Of a stretch of 64,000 bases of DNA, positions 11,832 through 23,280 are shown one piece after another. The notes beneath the pieces are model-generated. The model was given only the letters and a program-made list of their open reading frames with translations, was not told the origin of the DNA and did no database searches. Origin of the DNA: Ryuthela nishihirai (taxonomy: Eukaryota > Arthropoda > Arachnida > Araneae > Heptathelidae); contig JAWZYU010000010.1 in NCBI GenBank assembly GCA_038380435.1, forward strand, positions 46,472,135 to 46,536,134, written 5' to 3'. The first letter of the stretch is position 1. Each line of letters begins with the position of its first letter. The translations under genes were made by a program, and so were the position numbers.

Positions 11832-12056
11832 AGTTAACGTTCTCAGGCCAGTCGCATATTCTAAACTTTCGGTTGTACAGAAGAGGTGAAGGACATGCTT
11901 TCAGATATGAAATGCCGGCAATGCACTCGTAAAACTTGCTACAATCGTCCGCATAATGAAAGAAGCCAGTTCGTTTCGGGCACTTCCAGAACTCCGATGC
12001 ATTCGATGATATACCACTTTTCAATTCCACAAATGCGGAACTATTCCCTGAAGTCT
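11832..12056 (-). CDS. Single CBM14 exon whose last Cys codon is split by the intron
   Basis: A 225-bp exon of 75 codons, phase 1 at both ends. The acceptor is TTTTCATTTCAG above 12056 and the donor is GTAAGT at 11826-11831. Residues 1-25 are a Ser-rich leader (TSGNSSAF, GISSNAS) with two possible N-glycosylation sites. A 6-Cys CBM14 starts at residue 26 (CPKRTGFF, DDC, KFYEC, CDWPENVN). The final domain Cys is encoded by the T left at the exon end plus GT from the next exon, so the domain is complete only after splicing to an exon that starts GT or GC. Confidence 0.9.
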
Positions 12057-12283
12057 CTGAAATGAAAAGGAAAATTTACGGGTGTCATATTAAGAAACAT
12101 ATTTAAGCGTTTGTCATTATAATGGATTAAATTTGAAATAGAAATGATCTACCTTACTGTGGATCTCGTACCAATATATCTCACACAATTAAATATACAG
12201 TGGGGAATGAAAGTCCGAAGACAATCTGTAAGATTAATTTAAAGAAAACTATTTATAAGTTGCTTTTTCAAATCCAACTCAAC

Positions 12284-12472
12284 TAACTCTGTGCACTTTA
12301 AAGAACATGCTGGATGGCCTTAACGGGAGGCTACTATTTGTCGACTAACAGCTGTCCAGAGGTTCTCTTTCCCTACAACCTTCGCTGAGTCCCGGGGTCC
12401 TTGTTACCTGGACACTTAGCCCATTATGTGCGAAAAAAGTGCCGTTCAGAGGCAAAAATAACCCAAACCTAC
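12284..12472 (+). repeat. SINE family 1, tail half
   Basis: Plus orientation. Starts in the GTGCACTTTAAAGAACATGC segment and ends at TTCAGAGGCAAAAATAACCC. The tRNA-like head is absent. Confidence 0.75.
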
Positions 12473-12784
12473 AAGAAAAAAAAAACATCAAGGAGTGTAA
12501 TGTTAGGGATACACTCGACATCATATAAAACCTGTTGACCATTCATTTTCGATCACTGTTAATATTTTGAAATTTATTGTGTCGCACTCTCATGCTGCTA
12601 CGGGTTGATGTGTTCTGGTTGAATTTATCTTGAAATTCTAAATCTATCTAAAGAAACAAAAAAAAACTCCGTATTTCAAAATCCGATTTGATTTCAGAAA
12701 ACCAACCTATCCAGGTAGCTTTCGCCTATGAACTCGCGATTTTTAAAATCTGACTCCATTGCACGGCACAAACGCTTTTTATAT

Positions 12785-13010
12785 AGGGTTAAAATAAAAT
12801 AAATAAATAAATACCCCCTCAAGCAGCTGCTTGCCACAGAGGTCTGACAGGAGCCTGTCAGTTTATATGCCACAGTAGGAGATCTGAGAGGATGGCAGGA
12901 CCTCAGCAGAAAAACGACACACACATCCATGCCTAATTCTGGGGCTCGAACCCAGGTCCCTTAGATCAGTAGCCAAGCGTGCTAACCACTCGGCCACGGG
13001 ACGGCACTAT
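12785..13010 (-). repeat. tRNA-derived SINE, family 2
   Basis: Read on minus: GTGGCCGAGTGGTTAGCACG head, B-box GGGTTCGAGCCCC, then a body with CAGACCTCTGTGGCAAGCAG and CTGCTTGAGG, then a TATTTATT-type end. The head resembles class II tRNAs (Ser/Leu type). A chance open frame crosses it. Confidence 0.82.
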
Positions 13011-13254
13011 ATAGGGTTAATGATTCTTAAACTTTTTGATACTGCGACATCCTAGAATTGTAATAAATTAATGCCATCCCTATAATCATAGATAAAATTA
13101 TCTGATCTCTCCCTTTTTCCGAAAATGTAAGACCTACTTATTAGAAAAACATTTTCACTAAATAATTAAACTATCAGAGCATGCGATCCCCATGATGAGT
13201 AGCGACCCACAGTTTGAGGACACCTAGGTTAAGCATATACTTGAAAAACTTCAT

Positions 13255-13630
13255 GAGTTGGAGGAGTTGGGATTGGCTTGTTCGGTAGCGTGAAAGGCTC
13301 GAAATTTGCAGTTCCCCCGTTCGAGTACAACTGTGCTGCTGCTGAGATTCATATACGTTAAACACCTACCTCAATCAGAAAGGGGGCACCGATGGGCTTG
13401 GGAAGACCACTGTCCGTTGGATGGGACTTAAAGTCGTGCCCCATATCCGGAGAGATATACCCCGTGCACGTTAAATAACACACTGGATGGCCTTAAAGGG
13501 AGTCATCCATCGTCTCCTAACAACTGTCCAATGGGTACCCTTTCCCAACTTTCTCTGAGCCCTTCTGACGTAGCCATTTAGCCCATTGTGTGCAAGAAAG
13601 TGCAGTTCAAAGGTAAAACAAATCAAGCTT
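13255..13630 (+). repeat. SINE family 1, near full length
   Basis: Plus orientation. Head TTGGCTTGTTCGGTAGCGTG, B-box-like CGTTCGAGTACAA, centre GGATGGGACTTAAAG, tail TTCAAAGGTAAAACAAA. Confidence 0.8.
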
Positions 13631-14204
13631 CCTGAGGTGGACTATCAAGTACAGTTTAGCATTTTTGATATTTTATTATATTTATTTATTATTTCATTAT
13701 ATTTATATATTTTATTTATATTTATTTGTTAAATTTTATTTATTTATTTTTTTATAAATTAAATTTTCAAGCTGTTTTAGGGATCTTTGGCCATATTGTG
13801 TTTTACCAAATTCCTCATTAAAACTGGTGGATGAAAAAAAATTTATTGGCAGAACAAAACAATACATAAAAACATAATTGTTTAACAAATTTTATTTACT
13901 ATTCCTAAACTTTTGCAATTTTTCCTGCAATTATTACTCTTGCAGTCCTCTTTATTTACAATTACTTCTTATTTCAATTATATTTATATTATTTTATTTA
14001 TTACAATTTACTTTCTTTATTTTTAATTAATTCTTGTTCTAATTTAGAATGTCAAGAGGACTCATAATGCAGTTTTTTTTCCCTTTGCCGTGTCTAATGG
14101 AAACGAAAGATTAATTCTTTAATCTGTGAGGCACCTTTAAAGAAGTTTTAATTTAAAATGAAACGATTAATACAATATTAGAAAGTTACTGGGGAGCAAA
14201 CTCA

Positions 14205-14650
14205 TAAAGACGGTTTATGGAAACATGTGACTATAGATAACGTTCGACATAGAACAAAAATCTCGATTTTTAAGTATATTATCGGTATTTAAATTATGGA
14301 AGTTATAATATTTAACATCAGCAAATGCGTTTCAAGAAATAAAATATATAAATATTTTAAAAATATATATTTTCACACACTTTTAAGATATACACTATTA
14401 AATGGTTTGAATAAAAGTATTTATTATTTAACGAAATTGTGAGATAAATTCTTTTGACTAGTATTACATGTTATTAATTATTGAAACTTCTACAATCTTT
14501 TGAATACTAAACAAATGCTTTTGAAAAATTTGAGTTTTTTATAAATTTGATTAAACCCTTTATATTAAATTGCATTTTTTTCATAAGTTCATTTAGGAAG
14601 TTATAGAGCACCAAAAATAGCTTTTCATTGATATGGTAAGGGTCTTAAGT
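14205..14650. repeat. Diverged intronic repeat, copy 1
   Basis: It shares TTTATGGAAACATGTGAC, a CGTTCGA-TA...GTTATGGAAG-TATAAT block, and a GAAGTTA-AGAGC...CATTGATAT block with 30450-30910. It lies just 3' of exon 14885-15421. Confidence 0.6.
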
Positions 14651-14884
14651 TTGGACAACAATCCATTTCTTTTTAGAACACACATTTTTCATGAAAGAAT
14701 TTTCAAACTCATTTCAATTTTGATACCAGAGTAAATAATGATTTTTCATTGATTTTAACGATTCTTTCACCTTACCAATTCCATATAAAAAAAATCACAG
14801 ATGACGGTAAAGTATAACTATAAAGAATTTCATGTAGCTAAATATCCGTTAATAAAGCCGTTTATTCATCTGTTATATACTTAC

Positions 14885-15421
14885 GACATCTTCCAGAAGG
14901 CTTTTCACATCGTCTGTTTCTGGGATAGAATTCAAGATTACTCGGACAGACCTTGATGTAAGGAATCGCATTAGAACAATGAACAAATTTGTGGCAATCC
15001 GGCGGATACGGGAACAGCCCATTACGCTGCGGACACAAATTTCCGAGTGAACAGTTCACGAGGTGAGCCCAGTTACACTTCTTCTGAACGTCATCGAAAA
15101 GTTTTCCTCGTGAGCACCTGCGTTTGCTAGCCTTGCCTTTGCGACATTCGTAATACTGAGAGCAGTCAACCGAGCTGGGAAGTACACAGTTGTAACAGGA
15201 ACAAATGGAGTCTTGGGTTGTGGTGGAGGGTTTTGTTGTCGTCCCGCACTCTACTAGGTTGGCCCAGTTGCATTTCTTTTTAGCAGCGTCGAAAAGCTGT
15301 CCATGTCGACATCTTTTCCGGTTGGCCTTACCCCTACGACATTCGTAATACAGAGAGCAGTCTGATGGATTTGGAAGGAGACAATCTTGGCAAACGCAAA
15401 TTTCTTTATATGACGGACACA
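14885..15421 (-). CDS. Three-domain CBM14 exon
   Basis: A 537-bp exon of 179 codons, phase 1 at both ends. The acceptor is TTTTCTTTCAG above 15421 and the donor is GTAAGT at 14879-14884. It starts Val-Cys-Pro. Residues 9-59 (CVCQDC) and 74-124 (CSCYNC) are 8-Cys CBM14 domains so alike (GKAxxRRC, KKKCNWAxLVxC) that they look like a recent internal duplication, joined by a short Thr-rich linker. Residues 130-179 are a 6-Cys CBM14 ending CEKPSGRC with one residue less than usual between the last two cysteines. The first two domains are unusually rich in Arg/Lys compared with the rest of the protein. Confidence 0.93.
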
Positions 15422-15691
15422 CTGAAAGAAAATTAAAACCAGAAGTTAAAATGTAAATTCACATGATTAAGGCATTTGAGAATTTTAAGTATTGCACATT
15501 TTGAGCACTAGGTTACTACCGGATTTAGGATCTCATCTCTCAAAATATGCTGTATATACTAAATTTCGGGGAAACAGATATAAAACAGATAAAAATTCTT
15601 CTATAGAATATTTTTTTTTAATTTCATTTAAAATTATTGAACCATAAGTTAATAAATATAATACCACTTCACATATTACTTCTCTTGAACT

Positions 15692-16197
15692 AGGTTGGGT
15701 TGCTTTACCTCTGATCGGTACTATTTTGCACAGTGTGGACTAAATGACCAGGTCTCAAGGTCCCCAAGTGCTCGGAAAAGGTTGGGGAAAGGGTCCCCAC
15801 TTGACAGCTATTAGGAGACAGATGGAAGCCTCGCGTCAAAGGCATCTAGTGTATTTTCTAACGTGCACAGGGTAACGTGTACAGGGTATCTCCTGTACAG
15901 GGTAACGGGTACAGGGTAACGTGTACAGGGTATTTCCTGTACAGGGTAACGTGTACAGGGTATTTCCTGTACAGGGTAACGTGTACAGGGTATTTCCTGT
16001 ACAGGGTAACGTGTACAGGGTATCTCCTGTACACGGTGTCCCGGCTTTACGTCCCATCCGACGAGGGTGGCTTTCCAAACTCATCGGTGTCTCCTTTCTG
16101 ACATTGAGTAGGTTGGGGATTAAAGGAGACATATCTCAACTTCGGCATAGATGGGAAACCTATTAACTACAGATTACGAACTAACTCCCTCTCTAAC
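15692..16197 (-). repeat. SINE family 1 enlarged by an internal minisatellite
   Basis: Minus orientation. Tail and head flank an array of 30-bp units at about 15875-16037, where a normal copy has one GTGCACAGGGTATGG-to-CTCCTGCACACGG segment. Confidence 0.85.
15875..16037. repeat. 30-bp minisatellite inside a SINE
   Basis: About five units of GTGTACAGGGTATTTCCTGT followed by ACAGGGTAAC. Each unit is itself partly self-complementary (CCTGTAC with GTACAGG). It is a local expansion of the SINE's own hairpin-like segment. Open frames on both strands here are repeat artefacts. Confidence 0.92.
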
Positions 16198-16213
16198 AAA
16201 TGGTTATTCGTCT

Positions 16214-16283
16214 GTTACTATGGTGTTTTAAAAGTAGTATCGAACTATGCTGTTCGATACTACTTTTAAAATACCATAGTAAC
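16214..16283. repeat. 70-bp hairpin with 32-bp arms
   Basis: GTTACTATGGTGTTTTAAAA... at 16214-16245 pairs with 16252-16283, with one mismatch and a 6-bp loop. Confidence 0.9.
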
Positions 16284-16604
16284 TCGTTCGCTGTTGTTAT
16301 GTATTATTGTTTAGGTGTATTATATCACCCCTTAAAGTTTGGCCCCAGAGTTTTGAATCACCCTGTATGGATCTTTAAACCACTAATTTGTACAGGCAAA
16401 CGTGAAAAATCTTTTTGGAAGTGCTTAAAATATGATCAGGGATCGCTCAGATAAGTGAGACAATTAAAACATCAAAAGTGTCTTCTTTTATGGTAAAATA
16501 TAATAATATAATCGTAGAGAAATAATTAAGGTATATGATTAAATAGAAATACCAGTCGTGTTAGTCGAAAATCAGTCTACTTTAAAAATCGTGTTGGTAG
16601 AATT

Positions 16605-16945
16605 CGTGTCAGAGTGGCACTTTTTTTGCATATAATGGGTTAAATGATCAGGTCACAAGACCTCGAGGACTCAGAAAATGTTTAGGGAAGGAGACCTACT
16701 GGGCAGCTGCTAGAAACCTACTGGGCAGCCTACTGGGCAGCTGCTAGGAAACAGATAGTAGTTTCCCATCAAGATCAACCAGCGTGTTTTCTAACGTGCA
16801 CAGGGTATGGTTCTCCTGCACCACAGGCCATGGCTTAAAATACCATCCAACGGATGACGGCCTTTCCAAGCCCATCGGTGTCCCTTTTACAAACTGAGGG
16901 CAAGATGGGGTTTAGATTCGAACCTGGAAACACCATCGGGGACAG
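16605..16945 (-). repeat. SINE family 1 with internal duplication
   Basis: Minus orientation. The CTACTGGGCAGCTGCTAG segment is partly triplicated near 16696-16750. The tRNA-like head is eroded. Confidence 0.75.
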
Positions 16946-17031
16946 GTTATATATAGTTGCTTAATCGCAACTATTCTATTTGACCCGAAACAAAAACTTA
17001 TATTTTTAATTAAAAGCAATCTTTTTCTTAC

Positions 17032-17454
17032 CCAAAGTTTTATCACATTCTGCAACGCATGGGTATTCACAATGTTTTGTCCTTTCACTGAAATGCAGAT
17101 CAGATGGACATGTCATCAGATACGGAGTCCAGTTGGAGCATTGATAGAACATTTTGCAGTCGTCTGGGTTTTGGTAGAGTCCATTTGCATTTCTACATCT
17201 GAATGCCGCTTTTGGGGTGGTGCTACTGGTCACAGGTGCTGTTGTGGCGTTCACCTGACAATTGACATTCTTTGCATAAGTACAAGTCTTCGCATCTGGG
17301 TCAAACAGAAGTCCTTTTGAACATTGCAGAAGGTATGCTGTGTGGTTAATACACAAGTGATATTGGGAGCAATCAGTAGTTTGTGGCTTGATACAAAATT
17401 CGCATTCACAGTTGAATTCCTTGTCTGGATTTGTGAGAGGTTGAGGCTCTTGTC
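17032..17454 (-). CDS. Two-domain CBM14 exon (8-Cys plus 7-Cys), duplicate of 24058-24474
   Basis: A 423-bp exon of 141 codons, phase 1 at both ends. The acceptor is a run of T ending CAG above 17454 and the donor is GTAAGA at 17026-17031. It starts GQEPQPLTNPD. Residues 16-66 are an 8-Cys CBM14 (CECEFC), then a 20-residue linker rich in Thr/Ser/Ala, then a 7-Cys CBM14 at 87-137 ending CEYPCVAEC, and DKTL. The paralogous exon at 24058-24474 has the same leader and domain order. The linkers differ by two residues, which accounts for the 6-bp length difference. Confidence 0.93.
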
Positions 17455-18554
17455 CTGAAAAAAAAAACATAGTTACTTATTATCGTAAAAGGTCCCTACT
17501 CCTAAGTAATAATTTGATTATTTTACTAATTTTGAAATCATATTTTTAAAATTAGTCCTGACAGTTCTTTGATTATTGGGATTCGATTATTAAATGAGTG
17601 GATTTTATTTTTCAGTACCTCGCTTTCAATAAATTTCGTTACATCGTTAAATATTTTTCGAATATATTAATGTATCCTACTGCACTGACGTACTCGGAAG
17701 AGGGGAATTTTCTAAGGCAGTACTCAAAAAATCAGAACATCACTCCCCGAATATCACACTCAAGCATTAGAATTTTTCTGGATATGTCACTATCCTAATC
17801 TACAACGAAGAAATACATCACATTACTATACTGAAATAGTATAAAAAATATATTTGGTGAAACACACCGAAGTGCCAACAATGAAATTTTTATTTTGTTT
17901 TACTGAAATAACTTCCTAAATTATTTGAAGTAAACTAAATTCGGTATCCCTTATAATTTAAATTTCGATTCATTTCCTTATTTTTTATTCGAATTAGTTA
18001 AAATAGTAATGCTAAATTTAGTATCGAACAAACAATTCTCTATGCAAAATAAGTTATTCGGATTATTCAACAAGTTAACAACTGCATTAACTCTCGATTA
18101 TTCGTCGGCGGATTACCACTTGGCGGATTAATTATTCCGTGGTTTAATAAATCCCACAAGTAAGAAAACAAATGAAACCTAAAAATTTTGAAATGATTAT
18201 TTTAGGAAAGCCTATCATGTCACATGTTACACATAGTTATTTGAAAACTTGGTTTAAAAAATTCCGCTTCGGAAAACTTACAGCGTTTTCTTTTTAAGTG
18301 CAGTAGAACCACAATTTTCCAAAGTTCGATTGTTAGTTTTTTAGTCACTAAAACAGAATCAGCCGAACGAAAATGAGGAAAATGATATAGTCAGTTTAAA
18401 CGGGGCCTCACTGTGCAACTAAACATCCCCCCAGAGAGCAAATCTACTGTATTACGTGTTAGATTATGGATTATGTTAGATTTCTGAGATATACGTAATT
18501 ATTGACAAATAATTACGTTATCTCTGTCAATTGTTGTTGCAATCTCTGCTTTAA
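17455..18554. other. Intron, nothing recognised
   Basis: AT-rich, with no repeat family or coding signal seen. Confidence 0.6.
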
Positions 18555-18960
18555 GAGGTTGTTGTTGGAACATCTGAGGGGTATTTCTTTTACACATAAA
18601 GGGAAGGTCACAAGGTTTGGAAGTTGATCCACTGAACAGCTGTTTGAATACAGATGGCCATCCAACGTGTTCTTTAGGGTGCCCACGGTGTCAAAGTTTC
18701 ACATCTCATTCTATGGACGACGATTAAAGGCTAGAATTCAGAAGAAAAAAAAATCTTAACGGAGTCATAGTTGGAGACAGATGGCAGCCTCCCATCAAGG
18801 CCATCCAGCGCGTTCTTTAACGTGCACAGTGCATAGCTCTCCTGCACACCGGGTATGGCTTAATGTCCCATCCATTGGGCGGCGGCCTTTCCAAGCCCAT
18901 CGATGTCCCCTTTCGGACCGAGGGCAGGGCAGAGGGTTTTTCGGATATAAATCTGTGCCT
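18555..18960 (-). repeat. Two partial SINE family 1 copies
   Basis: Minus orientation. A tail-side piece at 18555-18770 is followed by a centre piece at 18772-18960 (GATGGCAGCCTCCCATCAAG to GGATATAAATCT). Both lack the tRNA-like head. Confidence 0.7.
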
Positions 18961-19325
18961 GTGTTTTAAAAGACAAATTTAGTCTAGAAACAACTGAAGA
19001 AGTATCCTTATACATATAATTTAATTATTAAAAAGGACTAAATTATTCATATAGCCGTTTAAGATGATGTATTGAAGAATCAGACAATCCATAAACCCTC
19101 GAATAATCAGTATCTTCAAAGAATGACATCTGAAATATTCAAAATGGGAAAGGTGCAGTAAAATCAATGAAGTCTGACTTCTTTATTCTACTTAAGAAAA
19201 ACATTACCAAATATATAATTTTTAAAGTGATAACAGAATTTTTTAATCTATTGAGAAGAAATTCACTGTACTTACTAGTCAGTGAAAAAGGAATTTGTAT
19301 TAATGACAGAAGAAATTATCATTAC

Positions 19326-19541
19326 CACATTGTGATGATGAAGGCCAGTCACAAGCACGTTTAGTTGGATTGAAATGTAAACCCTCGGGACAATCTTCAA
19401 TGCGTGGCGAATCTCCAGAGCAATTTGCGAACTTCGTACAATCTTCTTTAACTGCTTCCAATCCTTGAGGGAATAGACAGCGGACAGAAGAGGTAGGAGT
19501 CAGAGGAGTGGTCACTGTTGTTCTTTGTTCTGTCGGACAAT
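19326..19541 (-). CDS. Single CBM14 exon (6-Cys), duplicate of 28519-28734
   Basis: A 216-bp exon of 72 codons, phase 1 at both ends. The acceptor is TTTCTCTGCAG above 19541 and the donor is GTAATG at 19320-19325, which departs from the usual GTAAGT. It begins DCPTEQRTT, then a linker ending TPLTPTSSVR, then a 6-Cys CBM14 at residues 22-72 ending CDWPSSSQC. It is the same length as exon 28519-28734 and clearly paralogous. The leading Cys follows a 7-Cys domain in the previous exon. Confidence 0.92.
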
Positions 19542-19737
19542 CTGCAGAGAAAATGAAATGCTTCTATTATTAGTCAGCAAGAAAGGCTTTAGTGGATCGT
19601 TCATTTTCACTCGAAAAAATTAGTTGATTATATTCTCATTGTACTTTTTATTGTATCTCAGCTGTACTTACGTTACCCACACAACAGGTATATTTCCTAA
19701 ATCCGCATTTAGATTTCGATCAAAAAGGTGACATCAA

Positions 19738-20025
19738 TGGTTTTGGAAAAGACGCCGTTCATCACACGGAATATAAATGTGGCGCCTTGTGCAGGAAAGC
19801 CAAGCCCAGTAACAACGTGCACGCCATGTAAAAATGAGTAACCAACGTGCACGCCATGTTAAAGAAGATTCTGGATGGCCTTGACTCCGAAGGGTTCCAT
19901 CTGTCTCCTAATGGCATTTTAGTGGTCCCTTTCCCTAACCTTTTGAGCCCTTGTGACCTGGCCAATTAGCCCATTATGTGCAAAATGAAGGCATAAAAAT
20001 GATGCTCCGAAGTGAAAACACAACA
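19738..20025 (+). repeat. SINE family 1, tail two-thirds
   Basis: Plus orientation, with a short duplication of GTAACAACGTGCACGCCATG and AACCAACGTGCACGCCATG at 19810-19860. No tRNA-like head. Confidence 0.7.
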
Positions 20026-20267
20026 AAAACTCACACAGTACGTACTTAGGCTGTTAAAGTCCGAGATGGTGAATGTTTGAAACGAATTTCCGACCCTATC
20101 TGTAATACTTAGGATTTGAAGAAATTCGATACGAAAAACCCGAAAATTCCATCATGTCGAAGTGAATAGAATGGTGGAAAAAAGCTTGTCAGGTTTGAAA
20201 TCGGATTCTATTGTAGATATGGACTTGCAGCTTTAGCGCAACAAATACCCCTTTAGAAATCGGTTAG

Positions 20268-21372
20268 GTTCTTTTGTCTCAGAGCGAAACTGAGGGCTCA
20301 TGAAAGCTTCGGGGAAGTGGACCCACTGGACAGCTGTTAGAATAGCTATTATTCACATTATATATATAATATGATAAACTCATGTAAAGGCTATCCAGCA
20401 TGTTTTTCACGTGCGCAAGTATGACTTCAATGCATACGGGGGGCGGGAGACTCAGTCGTTAGCGTGTCAAGCTCGTAATCTGCAGTTCCCAGGTTCGAGT
20501 CCCAGCTGGGCCAGCATTGAGATTTACCTCCACAAAATTCACCGCCTTGCCCACGCTCAGCAGCAGACACCGATGAGCTTGGAAAGGCTGTCGTCCGTCG
20601 GATGGGTCGTTAAGCTATGGCGCTGTGTGCGGGAGAGCCATACTCTGTGCACGTTAAAGAACAGGGTAGATGACCTGACGGGAGGCTACCATCTGTCTTC
20701 CAACAGCTGTCCAGTAGATCCCCTCCCCTAACCTCTGAACCTTCGGGGTCCTTGTGACCTGACCATTTAGTTCATTGTGTACAAAAAGTGCTGTTCAGAG
20801 GTAAAACATCCGAAAACAACCATGCACATGGGGCCACGGCCTAACGTCCTATTCGACGGACAGAGGAGTTTCCATTCGCATCAGTGTCCCCTTTCTGATC
20901 GATGGCAAGGTAAGGGTTTAGTGGGGATAAATCTTAATGATGGACCAAGTGGTCCTCGAATCTGGGAACTACAGATTACGGACAGATCTTGGGTAGATCG
21001 AGTTCGGTTGTTTTACCTCTAAACGGTATTTTTTGCACATAATGTTCTAAATGGCCAGATCACAAGGACAACGAAGGCTCGGGGAGGGGATCTACTGGAA
21101 CAACTGTTGGGAGACAGATGGTATCCTCCCGTCAAGGCCACCCAGAGTCTTCTTAACGTGCACAGGATATAGGTCTCCTGCATACGGGGCCACGGTTTAA
21201 CGTCCTATCCGGTGGACGGCGGCCTTTACCAAGCCCATCTGTATCCCCTACTGACTGTGGACAGAGCGGGGAATTTTTGGGAGATTAAATCTCAAAGCTG
21301 ACCTAGTTGGACTCGAACCTGGGAACTGCAGATTACGAGCCTGGCGCGCTACCGACTGAGCCATCCCAGCCT
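20268..21372. repeat. Cluster of four SINE family 1 copies in mixed orientation
   Basis: A partial minus copy (20268-20436), a near full-length plus copy (20437-20815, head GGAGACTCAGTCGTTAGCG, B-box GGTTCGAGTCCC), a partial minus copy (20822-20985) and a near full-length minus copy (21003-21372, head ending GACTGAGCCATCCC). Confidence 0.82.
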
Positions 21373-22394
21373 CATGGGTGTATCAAAATTTTTTTTCAAG
21401 ATTTGATTTCCATTTGTCCTTGAAGGGCACATCAGATCAGAAATTTCGTAATATATCTGATCTCCTACGACGAGAATTACCCATAGGCGAAATTTTTCAG
21501 TTTTGCTAGTTCTGTATCTGGGTTAGAATTAACATTATCTTCCCTCGTCATTCCGCTTACATTAAGCTATGTGTATGAGATACATACACTGAAAGCCCAA
21601 TTTATTACACACACTGCACCCATCCACACATATTCCGTGGCAATAATGCGGCCATCTGAAACCCCCTTGTGGGCTATTAATAATTTAGACAGACCACTTG
21701 AGATTACTCTTAAACAAAATTGAGGGAAAAAAACTTTTTAAACTTACATAGATAAAAACATGTTCTGTGTTTAAAATTTATTATAAGAATTGTATTTCCT
21801 TACCTTTTTAAATATTATATTATTTTGTCAGCGAATATAACTCAATTATTTTTCTCATATAACGACAATACAAAACTCACTTGTTAATTAAAATGTTCAT
21901 AAACATTTGAAGCAGTGTTTACAGAAAGCTAGTTTCATTTCGTTATTCCCACTCTTCCAAATATTCGAGATCTTTCTTTCTTATTCTCTAAGAAGTTCGC
22001 ATCTTGACAAACTGATTAGCCGCTAAGTGCATTATTTGTAACTTTTCAATAATTTTCAATTAGTAATGCATGAAAAATAAAGAGTTCAGAAATCAGTTAA
22101 ACTGCGGGTATTATTTATTCAAGAAACGTCACGTTAAACTGCATGATCTGTTTACCGGAAATACAGATTAAAGGTTCCTTCAACTCGAATTTATTTATCC
22201 ATGCGATAAGCTATTTCGAGATATTAATGTACCCAATACCATGTAAATTGATTATAATTTCGATGCTTGAGTTTCGCACACATAATATACAACCTTTCTT
22301 CTTCATAATTTGCCCTCGCTGACAAAGGATACACTGATAGGCTCTGAAATTCTGCCATCCGTCGGATGGAAAGTTAAACAGTGGCTGTGTGTGA
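21373..22394. other. Intron, nothing recognised
   Basis: Unique-looking AT-rich sequence between two SINE clusters. Confidence 0.6.
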
Positions 22395-23280
22395 AAGGGA
22401 GCTGAGTTGTTTTCATCCCTGATGGCACTTTTTGCACAAAGTGAGCTAAATGGCCAGGTTAAAAGATCTCCAATGGTTCAGAGAAGGTTGGAGAAGGGGG
22501 ATCTATTGGATAGCTATTAGGAGACAGATGAAAGTCTCCCGTCAAGACTATCCAGCTTTTTCTTTAACCTGCACAGAGTATTGTTCTCCTCACAGCGGAT
22601 CACGGATTTATGTTCCATTCGACGGGCGGAGGTCTTTCCAAACCCACCGGTTCTTTCCGACCGAGGACAGAAAGACATGGGTTGGGTTGTTTTATCTCTG
22701 AGCGTCACTTTTTTGCACACCATGGGCTAAATGGCCAGGACACATGAACTCAGAAGGCTCAGAGAAGGTTTGGTGAGGCGACCCACTGGAACAGTTGTTG
22801 GGAGACAGATGATAGCCTCCTGTCAAGGCGTCATCGTGTTCTTTAACGTGCACAAGGTATGGCTCTCCCGCACACGGTGCCACGGCTTAACGTCCCATCC
22901 GACGGATGGCGGCCTTTCCAAGCCCATCGGTGTCCTCTACTGACCGTGGGCCTGGTGGGGAAATTTGCGGAGATAAATCTCAACGCTGACCCAGCTGGTA
23001 CTCGAACCTGGGAACTACAGATTACGAGCCTGGCGCGCTACCGACTGAACCACCCCCGCCCCAGAAAGACACGGAGGTCGAACTTTGTGACTGAAGATAG
23101 AAAGACATCGAGGCCAAACTTTCTAGCTGAGGGCAGAAAACACCGAGGTCGAACATTCTGACCGAGGGCAGGGTGGTGGTTTAGTGGAGATAATTCTCAA
23201 ACGCTGAACAGTTGGGGCTCTAAACTGGGAGCACCAGATTACGAGCCTGGTGCGCTACCGACTGAGTCATTCACCGCCCT
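22395..23280 (-). repeat. Three SINE family 1 pieces in tandem
   Basis: A partial copy (22395-22678), a near full-length copy (22679-23064) and a head-side piece (23065-23280), all in minus orientation. Confidence 0.8.
23062..23172. repeat. Short tandem array derived from SINE sequence
   Basis: About three units near 35-36 bp, keyed by GAAAGACACGGAGGTCGAAC, GAAAGACATCGAGGCCAAAC and GAAAACACCGAGGTCGAACA, each followed by a TGACTGA- or GCTGAGGGCAG-like stretch. It lies between two SINE pieces. Confidence 0.75.

Noticed and set aside
15875..16037. Possible regulatory or CRISPR-like repeat array
   Set aside because: Units are directly adjacent and derived from the surrounding SINE.
20437..20520. 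tRNA gene-like heads with A and B boxes
   Set aside because: They continue into the SINE body and lack a complete cloverleaf. They are SINE heads, not tRNA genes.
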